From NCBI RefSeq assembly GCF_004348675.1, contig NZ_SMKN01000012.1, forward strand, positions 1 to 64,000: 64,000 nucleotides of DNA, read 5' to 3'. Every line of letters starts with the position of its first letter. The first letter of the stretch is position 1. Made by a program: the position numbers and the translations under genes. The stretch is from Micromonospora sp. KC606. GTDB taxonomy: Bacteria > Actinomycetota > Actinomycetes > Mycobacteriales > Micromonosporaceae. The notes beneath the pieces are model-generated. The model saw only the letters and a list, made by a program, of their open reading frames with translations. It did no database searches and was not told where the DNA came from. Below are positions 43,292-52,905 of the stretch, in pieces.

Positions 43292-43943
43292 CGCACACCT
43301 CGACGGGGGGCACTCACCGGCGGCCACCGTTCGCCTTTTCTGCCAGGCAGCCCTCGTGTTCTGAGTACTGAAAGCAGTCGATTGACCCGCGGCCTACTCC
43401 GGGTCGGGCGCCGCGGTCCTCAACGCTGACCGATGTACCTCTGGCAGGTATCGAACCTGAACTCTGGATCTCCACGCCTCCCAACGTTCCGTCGCGGGCC
43501 CTCCGCCACCCGAGATTGTCGAACACGCCCTCCGCACCGCACCACTCGAGGTACCAGCTCGGGCTTGTGGCCGGCTGGCGACGTCGAGACGACGGCGGCG
43601 GTGGTAGTCCGCCGCGACGCTGGCGCTACCACCTGTTAGGCGAGAATCAGCCTGTGATGGCCCACCCGACCTGATCACGACTGGCTGCTGCTAGCTGTGC
43701 GGCGTAGACAGCGGCAGGGCCGAGTCGATGGCCATCGAGTCTGAAGCGGGACGAAGAGGTGCGTGGCGGCGACCTGAAGCCAAGCCTTGAGAGGCCGCCA
43801 TCCATGGCGAATGGTCCAAGCCCGTATCCATGTCGCTGGTGCAGCGCGCCACTGCGGCGCTCCGTTCGGAGGCAGTCGTCGGTTCTACGCAGCGTAGGCA
43901 GCCGGGCCGGGTCGTCGGGGCACCTGCCGTGGCGGGAGATCTG
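43292..43943. other. No gene; T-arm-like sequence only
   Basis: Open frames here are low quality. On the minus strand near 43444-43462 there is a CAGGTTCGATACCTG sequence resembling a tRNA T-arm with a possible acceptor strand, but no matching 5' half exists nearby. Otherwise nothing is recognised. Confidence 0.4.
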
Positions 43944-44264
43944 CTACCGGCTGTGTGGGTGCAGTGGTCGCGAACCACCGCGAAATCTTGCCGGTCGGTG
44001 GGTGGTCACGGCGGCGCGTCCCCGCGCGCCTTGCGGCGCGGGTGGGGTGGCGGTCGGGCGTGCCTGTTGGGCGAGGTTTATGGCGTGGCGGGCGGTGCGC
44101 GCGGCGGGACACATGCCGCGGTAGTTGACGCACTGTAGGTTGCGGCAGTTGCCGTCGCGATCGGGTTGGTGGGCGGCGGTGACGTCGAGGGCGAGCCGCC
44201 ACAAGAGTGGGTTGATCACTTCGTCGGGTATCGCGGCGGTCAGGCTGAGGCGTTCACGGGACAT
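43944..44264 (-). CDS. Small conserved protein, copy 1
   Basis: ATG 44264 is preceded by AGAAGGAG. The 106-residue product begins MSRERLSLTAAIPDEVINPL, then WRLALDVTAAHQPDRDGNCR, with further cysteines in VNYRGMCPAA that could form a metal site (C-x4-C-x6-C). The C-terminal 35 residues are arginine/proline-rich and may be drift. A partial second copy lies at 49552-50004, and both belong to the mobile-element backbone. Function unknown. Confidence 0.55.
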   Translation of the reverse strand: MSRERLSLTAAIPDEVINPLLWRLALDVTAAHQPDRDGNCRNLQCVNYRGMCPAARTARHAINLAQQARPTATPPAPQGARGRAAVTTHRPARFRGGSRPLHPHSR

Positions 44265-44426
44265 AGCGGGACTCCTTCTGTCGGTCGTGTTCGCCGTCCG
44301 CCGGAACGAGTGGCGGGCGGCGGACCTGATCGACGCTCACCTTTGCCTGAAGGTCAAGTCCTCCGTCCGCTCGTGGCCGTGAGGTGTGGGGATGCGGCGC
44401 AGTGTGATGGCGCTCAGGCTGCCGGC
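44137..44426. repeat. 290-bp duplicated block, copy 1
   Basis: This block is closely similar to 49877-50165 in the same orientation. It covers the 5' half of the MSRERLS-type gene, its promoter, and the tail of an upstream minus-strand frame (translation GHERTEDLTFRQR versus GHERTNDLTFRRR). The right copy begins abruptly at AGGTTGCGGCAGTTGCC. Confidence 0.7.
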
Positions 44427-44630
44427 GACGCGTTCGTAGCGGTGTGGCCTATTCGGCGGCAGGGCGTGGCCCAGACGGTGGGGCCTCGCCTGCGGCGTAC
44501 GTGTGAGCGCGGATGGCGGCCAGCCGCCTGTCGAGCGTGGCGACCTGATGGTGTTGCTCGTCGTCGGTGGTAGGAACTCGCTGAAGATTGATTGCCGGCT
44601 TCCACCCGCCGGAGTCGGCGGCGGGTCGGC

Positions 44631-44756
44631 GTGCGGTGGCGGACCGCGGACGGAACCACCGACTTCGTGCTTGATATCGATCGCGCCTGGCAGGTGGTCG
44701 AGGAGTTTGTTCGCACCGGTGATCCTGCTTGCGCGGGAGATTGGTTCGAGCTGTAG
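44631..44756 (+). pseudogene. Imm1-like immunity protein C-terminal scrap
   Basis: About 41 residues read VRWRTADGTTDFVLDIDRAW, then QVVEEFVRTGDPACAGDWFE, L and a stop. This resembles the C-terminal helix and tail of Imm1 immunity proteins, which pair with deaminase-type polymorphic toxins (pattern ...A..AV.EFL.TG..P....W.E). The N-terminal strands are not present in any frame. Confidence 0.4.
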
Positions 44757-45257
44757 CGATACGCGGCGTGGCTCCGCCGTGCCGACTGTCTGGCGGCGGC
44801 CGAGCGGATCGGTTCGGAACCCGGGGAGGGGGAGCGGTTCGGGAGCAGCGAGTTGCCCTGAACGGCCTTGACCTGCGTCCAACGGCACCAAACCCTCAAC
44901 TGCACCCACTCCTACCTGCGGCTCCACGTTTCCGCAGGTCAGAGTCAGTTCGGCGTCCTGTTTCCCGCGGAATGCTCCGCGGTTCTGCGGAGCAGTCGAT
45001 AAGCCCATGTTGTCTGGCAGCGAAGTGCGCAGGTCAAGGCGGTAAGGAGCCGTTGGTTGGCCTGACCTTGCAACTGAGAGCAGATTGGGTGCAGGTTGGC
45101 GAAGAGGCCGCCGCGACCGAAGTGCTCACCGACGCTGGCTACATCCGCCCCTCGAGAGTGTCAGAGCCTGCCGATATCGTGACGCCTTGTCGTCAGCCGG
45201 CTTCAACCGCGGCGGTGATGATGATGGCTTCTGGCGCCGACACGGCGAGGAGAATCG
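44757..45257. other. No convincing gene
   Basis: Five hundred bases lie upstream of the SRA-Shedu gene. Frames on both strands are poor. The last 20 bases hold the ribosome site GAGGAG for that gene. No repeat or RNA feature was recognised. Confidence 0.4.
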
Positions 45258-46994
45258 GTGGCGTACTGGTTGATGGCGGTGGACCATGGTTCGAGGGCCT
45301 ACGAGGCACCGCCACGGCCGATCCCGGGCGATTGGGAGACATCGCATTGCACCGGCCGAGATGACCACCATGTGGCCGAGGTCGCAGAGGGCGACGCCGT
45401 CGCCCTGATCCGCGTGGGCCGCCATGGCGGCGTCGTCGCGCACGGTCACACCACGGCTGTAGTCGCCGACCACACCTTCAATGAGGGGCGCTTCTATTTG
45501 CGGTGCGACCCGCGAAGAATCGCCGTCCGGTTCGACGAGACCTACCTGAGCGCACCCGCCCCGCTGCGGTTGCTATCGGGCATCGCCGCCAGCGCGAAGG
45601 CTCGGTACGCACGCAGGGCTCAGTCCCGGCCGGTGCCGCTACTCGAGATCTCTGACGAGGCATGGCAGACGCTGATGCGAGCGGTTGAAACGCCTGGTCG
45701 CCTCGAATGGCCGGTCGCCTGGAATCTCGAGCCCGGCGCAGTGGTCAGCCGCAGGGACGTGCACGACACCTACGGCGGCCAGCGTCAGGGCGCGATCGTG
45801 CGCTGCGGCACGACACCCAATACCTTCGTATTCCTCGGGGCAGGCTCCAATGGTGCACCGTTCACCTTTCGGTGGGCCGATGACGGTGCGCTGACCTTCG
45901 TCGGAAAGCCGGAGGAGATTACCAACACCGCCCCCACCGCCGAGCCGGTTAGCTCTGAGAACCGGCTCGTTCTGGGACACCTGCGCTCCGGAATCCCATT
46001 GCGGATCTTTCACAGCAGCGGCAGGAAGCCGGTCATCTATCTCGGCGAGGCGGTTGTTGACCAGGAGCGCCCGGTCGAAGGCTGGATCGACGTCGCGACG
46101 CCTCCGCCGATAATGACTCCACGCCGCCGCACCTGGCAACCCGCCCACGAGCAGCGGCGTTTCCGGGCACCGCTGTTGCGTGTGCATCCAGCTACCGAAC
46201 TCGCTCCATTCTTGGCGCCGGAAGAGCAACCCCGGCGCCGGCGCCAGACGTTACGGCTCGCTGTAACCCGCTCCGTCAACGACGCCGGGCCGTCCACCCA
46301 GCCGCCGGCCGCTCAACTGTCAGACGCCGAGGCGATCCAGCATGCCACCGACCGGCTGCGCGCGGTGCCCGACGGCGCGATGCCGGAGCTGGCCGAAGCC
46401 GCAGAACTCGCCGATCTGGTAATCCGCCGACATCGGACCGCTGCGCTGGGCGACCTTCGCCGTCTCATCCGCGACCCGGACACCCGAGAACCGGCCATCC
46501 AGCGACTGCTCGAGCAACACACCTGGGTCTTCGGCGGCGAGTACATGGGTGCCGCAGCCCGGCGAGCGCTGTCGCTTAGTGACCAGCTGGACATCCCGCT
46601 CATCCGCGGCGACGGAACCCTGCACGGCGTCGAGATCAAACAGGCGAACATCCCGAAACTCGTGGTCGTTCACCGCGGCCGGCCCGTCGTCGGAGCACCG
46701 GTACACGAGGCTGTCGTGCAGGCAATGAACTACCTGCGCGGCCTGGATGAGCAACGCCATGCGCTGCTCAACGAGTACGGCGTGGACTGCCGCCGCGCCT
46801 CGATGACCGTGGTCATCGGCGACCCAGCGTTTGTCCGAGAGCAGCTCACGGCCGAGGAGATTGCTGAGGCCATCCGCACCTACAATTCGCACCTGAGCCG
46901 GATCAGGGTGGTCACTTACTCCGAACTCCTCGACGGTGCCCACCGATCACTGCGCTTAGGCGGAGCGTCGACCCCAGTGCCCCTACGCCAGTAG
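45258..46994 (+). CDS. Putative type IV restriction enzyme: EVE-like, SRA-like, Shedu nuclease
   Basis: The 578-residue protein has three parts. Residues 1-110 are PUA/EVE-like (YWLMAVDHGSRAYE, AVALIRVGRHGGVVAHGHTT). Residues 160-285 resemble the ScoMcrA-type SRA domain (SRRDVHDTYGGQRQGAIVRC, PNTFVFLG, IPLRIFHSSGRKPVIYLGEA). Residues 400-560 match the DUF4263/Shedu nuclease (LLEQHTWVFGGEYMGAAARR, QLDIPLIRGDGTLHGVEIKQ, with Asp and E-x-K). GTG 45258 has GAGGAG six bases upstream. SRA domains flip modified bases, so the likely role is cleavage of methylated or otherwise modified invading DNA. Confidence 0.8.
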   Translation: MAYWLMAVDHGSRAYEAPPRPIPGDWETSHCTGRDDHHVAEVAEGDAVALIRVGRHGGVVAHGHTTAVVADHTFNEGRFYLRCDPRRIAVRFDETYLSAPAPLRLLSGIAASAKARYARRAQSRPVPLLEISDEAWQTLMRAVETPGRLEWPVAWNLEPGAVVSRRDVHDTYGGQRQGAIVRCGTTPNTFVFLGAGSNGAPFTFRWADDGALTFVGKPEEITNTAPTAEPVSSENRLVLGHLRSGIPLRIFHSSGRKPVIYLGEAVVDQERPVEGWIDVATPPPIMTPRRRTWQPAHEQRRFRAPLLRVHPATELAPFLAPEEQPRRRRQTLRLAVTRSVNDAGPSTQPPAAQLSDAEAIQHATDRLRAVPDGAMPELAEAAELADLVIRRHRTAALGDLRRLIRDPDTREPAIQRLLEQHTWVFGGEYMGAAARRALSLSDQLDIPLIRGDGTLHGVEIKQANIPKLVVVHRGRPVVGAPVHEAVVQAMNYLRGLDEQRHALLNEYGVDCRRASMTVVIGDPAFVREQLTAEEIAEAIRTYNSHLSRIRVVTYSELLDGAHRSLRLGGASTPVPLRQ

Positions 46995-47257
46995 CAGGCA
47001 TCACCGGTGGTACCTGTCCTTTGAACTACCACGCGTTGACCAGCTGACGGCCGCCGGACCGTAGGACGGCTCAGTACAGTGGCGCGGTGAGCCAGGTCGC
47101 ACCACAACCCTGACGTTCACCTGGTCTTTGTCGGTGACATCAGCGCCCGTGATGGTCCGTCAGCCGGCGGGCCAGCCTCTCACGCCGACGTGCGGCGCGT
47201 TCTCACGCCCGCATTTCTCGGTTGCGCCCGGGGTTCCCAACCATTCAAAGTAATGCC

Positions 47258-48076
47258 GTGACCCCGATTCAGATGCCCGACCCCACCCTGCTAGACGTCG
47301 CAGAAGTTGTCCAAGCGGGTGCTTCGGCCTTCGTTAGCAAGCGAATCTCCGCTACCCCATCAGGGGAGTGGGAGGCTCCGATAGAGGCGTGGAATCTAGC
47401 AAGCCTTGCGGTTCGATCAGTTGAAGGCGTGTGCCTCATAGCGCGAACCGATATGGGTTTGGCTACTGCGGCAACGCAATGCGCCCGCGCGGCGCTGGAG
47501 CACACCGTGCGCGCGATCTGGCTGCTCCATCCAGCAGATCGCTTCATGGGCGAGGTGCGCTGGCTAGCACTTTTGCACGAATGGGAGCGGTTTGAGGAGT
47601 CGGCCACTAAGGAGATCGGCGATACCGCGATTCGCGATAAGCACCTGCAAAAGGCCCGCGCTATTAAGGATTTTAGGACAGGGGTTGAGGCGCGCCTGCC
47701 AGTTGGTTATTCGTCCTTGCGCCGGCTTCCAAGCATGCGGGACATGATGGTCGAAATAGGCATCGGCTCCTTCTACCAGTACTATCGCAAACTCTCGCAG
47801 CCAGTTCACGGGACTATGGAGGCGACTGAGACCTACAGACGTAACCTAGGCGATAAGAAATTGTGCGGCGACTTCGGGGGACTGTTCGACTGGATTCTAC
47901 CCATGCGCCTTTCGTGGGTTTGTATCCGCAACCTCCATGAGATGGTGTTATTTCGTTGCGGGCCGAAGCCGGTCGAGCTACCCCTTCTGACACCAGGCGA
48001 GACCGATGTCGACGGGATCTTTGCCACCATGGCTCATAGGGCGGCCGAGTTGCTTCCCGACGGTCGGGAGGGATAG
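47258..48076 (+). CDS. Hypothetical protein, 272 aa, DUF5677-like
   Basis: The protein is helical with a segment GLATAATQCARAALEHTVRA followed by IWLLHPADRF, and later GIGSFYQYYRKLSQPVHGTM. This pattern of a helix carrying R-x-x-x-E and a late YRxLSxxxHG motif recalls DUF5677/abortive-infection-like helical proteins, though I cannot confirm the family. GTG 47258 or ATG 47273 may start it; no good ribosome site is seen. Codon use is less GC-biased than the neighbours, suggesting separate acquisition. Confidence 0.55.
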   Translation: MTPIQMPDPTLLDVAEVVQAGASAFVSKRISATPSGEWEAPIEAWNLASLAVRSVEGVCLIARTDMGLATAATQCARAALEHTVRAIWLLHPADRFMGEVRWLALLHEWERFEESATKEIGDTAIRDKHLQKARAIKDFRTGVEARLPVGYSSLRRLPSMRDMMVEIGIGSFYQYYRKLSQPVHGTMEATETYRRNLGDKKLCGDFGGLFDWILPMRLSWVCIRNLHEMVLFRCGPKPVELPLLTPGETDVDGIFATMAHRAAELLPDGREG

Positions 48077-48140
48077 CAGCAAGGCTTGCCGTCGATTCGG
48101 CCTGTCAGTGGCGCTCAAGAGCTAAGGCAGGTTCTGACCG

Positions 48141-49539
48141 TCAGGTGGTGGCGCCGACGCGGGTTGCGAGATCGCGAAGCCCTGCCGGGGTTGCTGTCGG
48201 GGCGTACAGCAGCGATGACACGAGGTCGCGGACCGAGGGGCGGTTGACCTCTTCGGGGGCGTGCCGTTCCGCGGAGAGTAGGGCCTGAACGACGCGGTCG
48301 GGTTTGCCGTGGTGGGTCCAAGCGCGGGCGGTGTCCACGCAGAAGCGGCCGTACCGTTCGGTGCTGGGCAACTCTGCCGGTCGTACGGTTTGGGCGCTAC
48401 GCAGTACGGTGCCGGTATCGCCGAGTGCGGTGTAGACGCCGATCTTGTAACTGGCAACGGTGGCCGGACTCAGCGGCACGACGGTGCCGGGCACGGTGGT
48501 CCCGCCGAGCCGGCCGGCGGCTGCGGCGGCTTCGTCGATGAATGCGGCGGCGGCCGGGGCGTTGCCCGCTTGGGCGCTGCTGTACGCGGCGGTGCACAAC
48601 AGGTTCCCGTACGCCGCGATGAGGGCCGCGTCGGCTCCGCCGGAGTCGGCGCCCAGGCCCTCGGCGGTGGTGGTGAGCAGATGCAGGGCGCCGTCGTGGT
48701 GGCCCTCGCGGCGCATGGCGATCGCGACGGTGTGGGTGGCGGCGGCCATCACCACCCCGTTGCCGGTTCCCGGGAGGCGGTCAGGGCGCGGTCGGCGAGT
48801 ACCCAGGCGATGGCGTCGTCGCCGAGCTTCGTGCTGACCGACGAGGCGAGCACGTACGCCCGGGCGAGGTGGCCGGCGAGCGCTTCGCGCTGGCGGCCGG
48901 CCGCTTGGTCGCGGGCAATGTGTAGACCGGACAGCAGGCTGGGAAGCCCGCGGGTGAGTTCTGCAAAGCGGCTGTCGGCGTAGGCACGGCTCGCCGCAGC
49001 GAGTCCGGTGGTGAGCGCGTCAGGTGCCATCGGCGGAGCTATGGAGCCGCCGGTGAGCAGCAGCGCTTCGAGACTAGTCGCCTGGGCCGGCCCGGAGCCA
49101 GCGGTCAGGCCGGCGACCGCAGTCACTGCTGCGCCTGCCCGAAAGATCCGTCGTCGCATGAAGCAGCCGCCTTCGCCGTCGCCTGAACGGCGGAGCCTAT
49201 CGGCCTCGGAGTTGCTCGCGGCCGAGGTGTGGGCGGCACGACCGTCGTGTCGCCGGACGTCATCCGAGAGCCCGAGCATCACCGCAGGGATGGACAGGGC
49301 GTGGGCCAGTCGGCGGCGGACGTCGATGTCGTGCAGTGGGGCGCGTTCGAGGCGCGAGATCGTCGAGTCGGAGTATCCGCACAGGTGCCGAGCTCGCTCT
49401 GGGTCAGACCGGCGGCTTGACGCACAAGCCGGATAACGGCTCCGGCGTCGTCGCGGGCGACGGCAGCGCGAAGTTCCGGGGACTGCCATATCGGGTGGGT
49501 TGGTGCTGGTCTGCGCTCGCTGGCACCCACCTTCGTCAC
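48141..49539 (-). pseudogene. XRE-family regulator, two frameshifts
   Basis: ATG 49539 opens an XRE domain, DDAGAVIRLVRQAAGLTQSE. Near 49390 one base is lost, and the domain continues in another frame as HLCGYSDSTISRLERAPLHD, then LSIPAVMLGL. A Tat-like or lipoprotein-like segment and an alpha-solenoid follow. Near 48765 a second slip leads into VMAAATHTVAIAMRREGHHD and the C-terminal TPR-like helices. The repaired protein would be about 460 residues, typical of actinobacterial XRE regulators with TPR tails. Both halves are otherwise well preserved. Confidence 0.7.
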
Positions 49540-49551
49540 GGTAACCGACTG

Positions 49552-50004
49552 TCATGGCGAGGTGGTGGGTCGCGTTGTGCGGGTTATGCAAACGCGTTGC
49601 GGTCCCTGCACAGCAGCTACCGGCGGGCGGTGGCGATGGGCGGTGATGGATGCACCAACCACCACCGGGGCCGGAGCAGCGGCTCGGGGAAAGAGGTCGT
49701 CTTGTTGTTCGCAGATCCGGTACGGGTAGTCGTGCCCAGCACGTTGGCACGTCGGTTGGCGCAGGTGTGCACGTTGGAGATGGACGGGCACCGGTGGGCC
49801 GCGGCGAACGTGGTCGCGGCCCGCCAGGTGCTCGAGGCACCGGATGCCCGGGCGGTGCTCGACCCGCTCCGGCGGCAGGTTGCGGCAGTTGCCGTTGTGG
49901 TCGGGATGGTGGGCGGCGGTGACGTCGAGGGCGAGCCGCCACATGAGCGGGTCGGTCACGTCGTCGGGTATCGCGGCGAGCAGGCTGAGGCGTTCACGGG
50001 ACAC
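49552..50004 (-). pseudogene. Small conserved protein, copy 2, chimeric 3' end
   Basis: GTG 50004, with AGAAGGAAA upstream, begins SRERLSLLAAIPDDVTDPLM, then ALDVTAAHHPDHNGNCRNL, nearly identical to the protein at 43944-44264. Right after NCRNL, at about 49877, the frame leaves the family and runs on in arginine/proline-rich sequence antisense to another frame. The original cysteine-bearing C-terminus is missing. Confidence 0.55.
49636..49876 (+). pseudogene. Possible truncated small gene
   Basis: The plus strand reads EVVLLFADPVRVVVPSTLAR, then LAQVCTLEMDGHRWAAANVV and AARQVLEAP. This looks like genuine protein with good codon bias. It has no clear ribosome site, and its 3' part is cut where the duplicated 290-bp block begins at 49877. 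Family unknown. Confidence 0.35.
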
Positions 50005-50165
50005 GGCGGGTTTCCTTCTGTCGGTCGTGTTCGCCGGTCGCCGGGACGAGTGGCGGGCGGCAGACACGATCGGCGCTCACCTTCGCCTGAAGGTCAAGTC
50101 GTTCGTCCGCTCGTGGCCTTGAGGTGCGAGGAGCAGGCGCAGTGTGATGCGCCGAGGCTGCCGGT
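49877..50165. repeat. 290-bp duplicated block, copy 2
   Basis: This is the partner of 44137-44426. Its left edge is a sharp junction with the possible small gene at 49636-49876. Its right part leads toward the replication-relaxation genes. The distance between copies is 5.7 kb. Confidence 0.7.
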
Positions 50166-50420
50166 CAAGGGTTGGCGGCGGTGGGTCTATTCGGCGGCGG
50201 GCGTGGCCCGAGCGGCCTGAGGATAAGGACCAGGAGCAATCCTGGCACCGCGACTCAGGCCGATCAACGTCTCCGATCGAGGCGTAGTCCGCTCTGGTAC
50301 CCCGTGCGCGCCCGCACGGCGGGTGACGGTTACCGGCCCGGCGAGTGGCGGGTGGGGGGTGGGTTCGGCGGCGTGTGCGGCCTGGAGGCCGCCGCACGCG
50401 CCAGTGTCCGCTGCTCCTCA

Positions 50421-51353
50421 TTAGGCGGCCGGCTCGCCCGGGGTGGGCTGGTCGGTGGGGTAGTGGTCGTCGTGGTGGGTGTCGGTGTAGGGCAGGTCGA
50501 TGAGGCGGTGACGGCCGGAACAGCCGGGTAGTTGCCAGATCTGGTGGGCGGGGCTGGCGGCGAGGGCGGTGCGTAGTTCGGCGGTGGTGGTGGCGATGGC
50601 CGCCTCCGGGCCGGTGCCGGCGATCCGGTGGTGCAGGTTCGCCTCGCGGCGGGCGGAGGGAAGGTGCAACAGCACCGGCCACGCCCAAGTGCTCAGGAGG
50701 TAGAGCCGCTCGTATTTGATGATTTTGTCGATGAGGACCTGCAGGTTCTCCCCGCTGGTGTCGTACTCAAGGAAGAACGGCACGGACCGTCCGTCCTCGG
50801 TCCATATTCCGGCGCCGTCGGGGCGGGGGAAGCCGGTCGCTCCGGCGATGATGATGTTCGGGTCGCCGCCTTCGCGGTAGAGGGTGCCGGGTTCGTGGTA
50901 GGCGGACGCGGGCTGCCAGCGGACGAGGTCGGTGTCGGGGTGGGTGCGGGCGTGGGCGGCGAGGTCGATGAAGACCTGGTTGCCGCCGAGCAGGTGTGGC
51001 AGGTCCGGCCGGCGGGTGAGGGAGTGTTTGCGGCGGCGGGCTTGGTCGCGGCGGCCTCGTGGGAGTCCGCGTTGGGCGTGGACGTGGTCGTAGCCGAGTT
51101 GGTCCAGGACGTAGTGGTAGGGGTGGGAGCCTCCGTCGGCTTTGTTGGGTCGGAACCGGTCGACCGCTCGCAGGGCGGTGAGGCGGCGTAGGCGGCGTTG
51201 GGTGAAGTCCAGGGATGGGAACAGGGCGGCGGCGATCTGGTCGGTGGTGAGCACGCCGTGGTCGTAGAGCCAGCCCAGGAGCCGGTCATCGCGGGCGGTG
51301 ATGCTGGCCTGCAGGCGCAGCAGCGGGTCCGCGGCGGGTAGGTGTTTACCCAT
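50421..51353 (-). CDS. Replication-relaxation family protein 1
   Basis: The 310-residue protein starts at ATG 51353. It has an N-terminal winged-helix region (DRLLGWLYDHGVLTTDQIAA, LFPSLDFTQRRLRRLTALRA) and a PD-(D/E)XK-like C-terminal domain (DGRSVPFFLEYDTSGENLQV, then LIDKIIKYERL), as in the Replic_Relax family of actinobacterial plasmids and integrative elements. It presumably takes part in element replication or relaxation, but the enzymatic role is not well defined. Iteron-like TGTGAG repeats lie upstream at 51439-51454. Confidence 0.8.
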   Translation of the reverse strand: MGKHLPAADPLLRLQASITARDDRLLGWLYDHGVLTTDQIAAALFPSLDFTQRRLRRLTALRAVDRFRPNKADGGSHPYHYVLDQLGYDHVHAQRGLPRGRRDQARRRKHSLTRRPDLPHLLGGNQVFIDLAAHARTHPDTDLVRWQPASAYHEPGTLYREGGDPNIIIAGATGFPRPDGAGIWTEDGRSVPFFLEYDTSGENLQVLIDKIIKYERLYLLSTWAWPVLLHLPSARREANLHHRIAGTGPEAAIATTTAELRTALAASPAHQIWQLPGCSGRHRLIDLPYTDTHHDDHYPTDQPTPGEPAA

Positions 51354-51936
51354 GGGCACCAGCCCTGGGGGAGAGACCCCAGACTGGAGGGTCTGTCTGG
51401 AGCGTTCCCGGATTGCTGACAGCGGGGCTGACCTGGGCTGTGAGCGGCCGTGAGGGGTCAGGTTGGGGGTCAGGATCAAGACGGACGGTAGAACGGAGAT
51501 CGGCACTGACCGCTGAAGCGCCGGGCACAACGGGTTCGGCGTGACGCTGCGGTGAGGCTGGGTGTGAGTCGGGCTGGTGAGGTTCGCGATGCGGGGTGAT
51601 CATTGTTGTTGCTCCAGGGTCAGAGGTGCGACTGGGTGTGAGGACCGGAGGTCCGCGGTCGCTGTGCGGAGGCCTGGTTGGACATGCCAACCTGCCTGGT
51701 CTCGCGCGTGTGGCGAACGTCCGGTGACACGGGCGGTGTCAGTCGCCGCGATCGAAGTTGGTTACAGCGGCTGCGACCTGCGGTGTGAGAGCCGTAGGGG
51801 TTGCCGTTCGGGTTCGAAGCGAACGGCAACCTCCGATTGGCCCTCTGACAGTGACCGGGTAAGCGCTTCGTTGGGTCGCCCCGGTCTGCTCCTCGACCGG
51901 CCCGGGTGGGCTGGTCGAGGAGCAGCGCTCGGTTGG
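51354..51936. other. Noncoding region with TGTGAG/GGTGAG repeats
   Basis: There is no protein-like frame. TGTGAG occurs at 51439 with CGTGAG ten bases on (51449). A second cluster is GGTGAG 51551, TGTGAG 51563 and GGTGAG 51576. These resemble the iteron clusters at 53.2, 54.3-54.5 and 55.9 kb, suggesting a shared cis-acting system. Confidence 0.5.
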
Positions 51937-52905
51937 TCAGGGGCGCGGCGGGTAGTGGTACTCGCCGTTGGCGACGGATTCCTCGTAGGGGCGTTCCGGG
52001 TCGGAGATGGGGTGTGGCGCTCGGGGCCGTACCTCCTTGAAGGTCACGGTGTCGGGCGGCCACTGCTCGGGGGTGTGGGGAAGGTCGGTCAGGGCGAGGC
52101 GGTGTGTCTCGCCGATCGGCTGCCAGACCGGGTCGGCCGGGTGGCCGTGCTCGGGGTTGCTGGTGACGACGGTGAGGTGCCGCGTGTTGCGGCGCTCGAG
52201 GTAGCGGCGCAGTTCCTGCTCTCGCTGCGGGTCGGCGGCGTGGAACAGCAGGGTCGCCAGGCCGGTTTGTTCGGCCAGCGGTCGGTAGGCGTGGACGCGG
52301 TCGGCGAGGTCGGCGGGACGGATCTCGCCGAGGTCGGGCTGGTACCAGAACGCGTGGCGGTTACGGTCGTGGATGTACTCGCCGTGCCAGGCGGCATGCC
52401 GCGCTCCGGTGACGTACCGACAGGTGCGCGGTGACCACCAGGTACGTAGGTCACTGCCGGGCTCGGTGAGCGCTTGGGTGGCCAGGTCGACGAAGAAGTC
52501 ATTGGCCTGCAGCAGGCCGGGCAGCTCTGCATGTTCGCGGAGCCGGTCGCGGGTTCGGTACACCTGCGCCGGTGTGACATCGTGGTCTTCGTCGAGTGGG
52601 GTGAGTTGGGCGCCGATCGGGCCGAGGCACCACGAGGTGTCGGCGGTGGCCGCCGTGCCGGTGTTCCAGAGGCGGTCGATCCAGCCGCGGCGGGCGAGGA
52701 TCGTCAGACGTCGGGTGGCCGACGCCGTGGTGGTGGCGAAGCCGAGTGCGGTGAGCTGCGCGGTGGTCAGGACGCGGTGCTCGGCGAGCATCTCGACGGC
52801 CCACCAGTCGGGCAGGCGCATGCGGCCGCTCTCGGCCAGGAGCAGCTCCACCGGGATCGGGCGGGTGGACGGGACAGTGAACTGGGGATGGTAGATGGTC
52901 GCCAT
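51937..52905 (-). CDS. Replication-relaxation family protein 2
   Basis: The 322-residue protein begins at ATG 52905, preceded by GGAGG. The winged-helix region reads PDWWAVEMLAEHRVLTTAQL, then TALGFATTTASATRRLTILA. Later segments include DDFFVDLATQAL-like NDFFVDLATQALTEPGSDL and GEIRPADLADRVHAYRPLAE, comparable in layout to the protein at 50421-51353 but strongly diverged. Two such proteins in tandem on one strand indicate an element replication module. Confidence 0.75.
   Translation of the reverse strand: MATIYHPQFTVPSTRPIPVELLLAESGRMRLPDWWAVEMLAEHRVLTTAQLTALGFATTTASATRRLTILARRGWIDRLWNTGTAATADTSWCLGPIGAQLTPLDEDHDVTPAQVYRTRDRLREHAELPGLLQANDFFVDLATQALTEPGSDLRTWWSPRTCRYVTGARHAAWHGEYIHDRNRHAFWYQPDLGEIRPADLADRVHAYRPLAEQTGLATLLFHAADPQREQELRRYLERRNTRHLTVVTSNPEHGHPADPVWQPIGETHRLALTDLPHTPEQWPPDTVTFKEVRPRAPHPISDPERPYEESVANGEYHYPPRP

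Noticed and set aside
43444..43520. tRNA-like T-arm (CAGGTTCGATACCTG) on the minus strand
   Set aside because: No matching 5' acceptor strand, D-arm or anticodon arm is present within 100 bases, so it is at most a 3' fragment or chance.
44337..45008. Minus-strand 223-codon frame
   Set aside because: Mostly low-complexity. Only the last 15 residues (GHERTEDLTFRQR) are shared with the duplicated block, so at best it is a tail of a lost gene.
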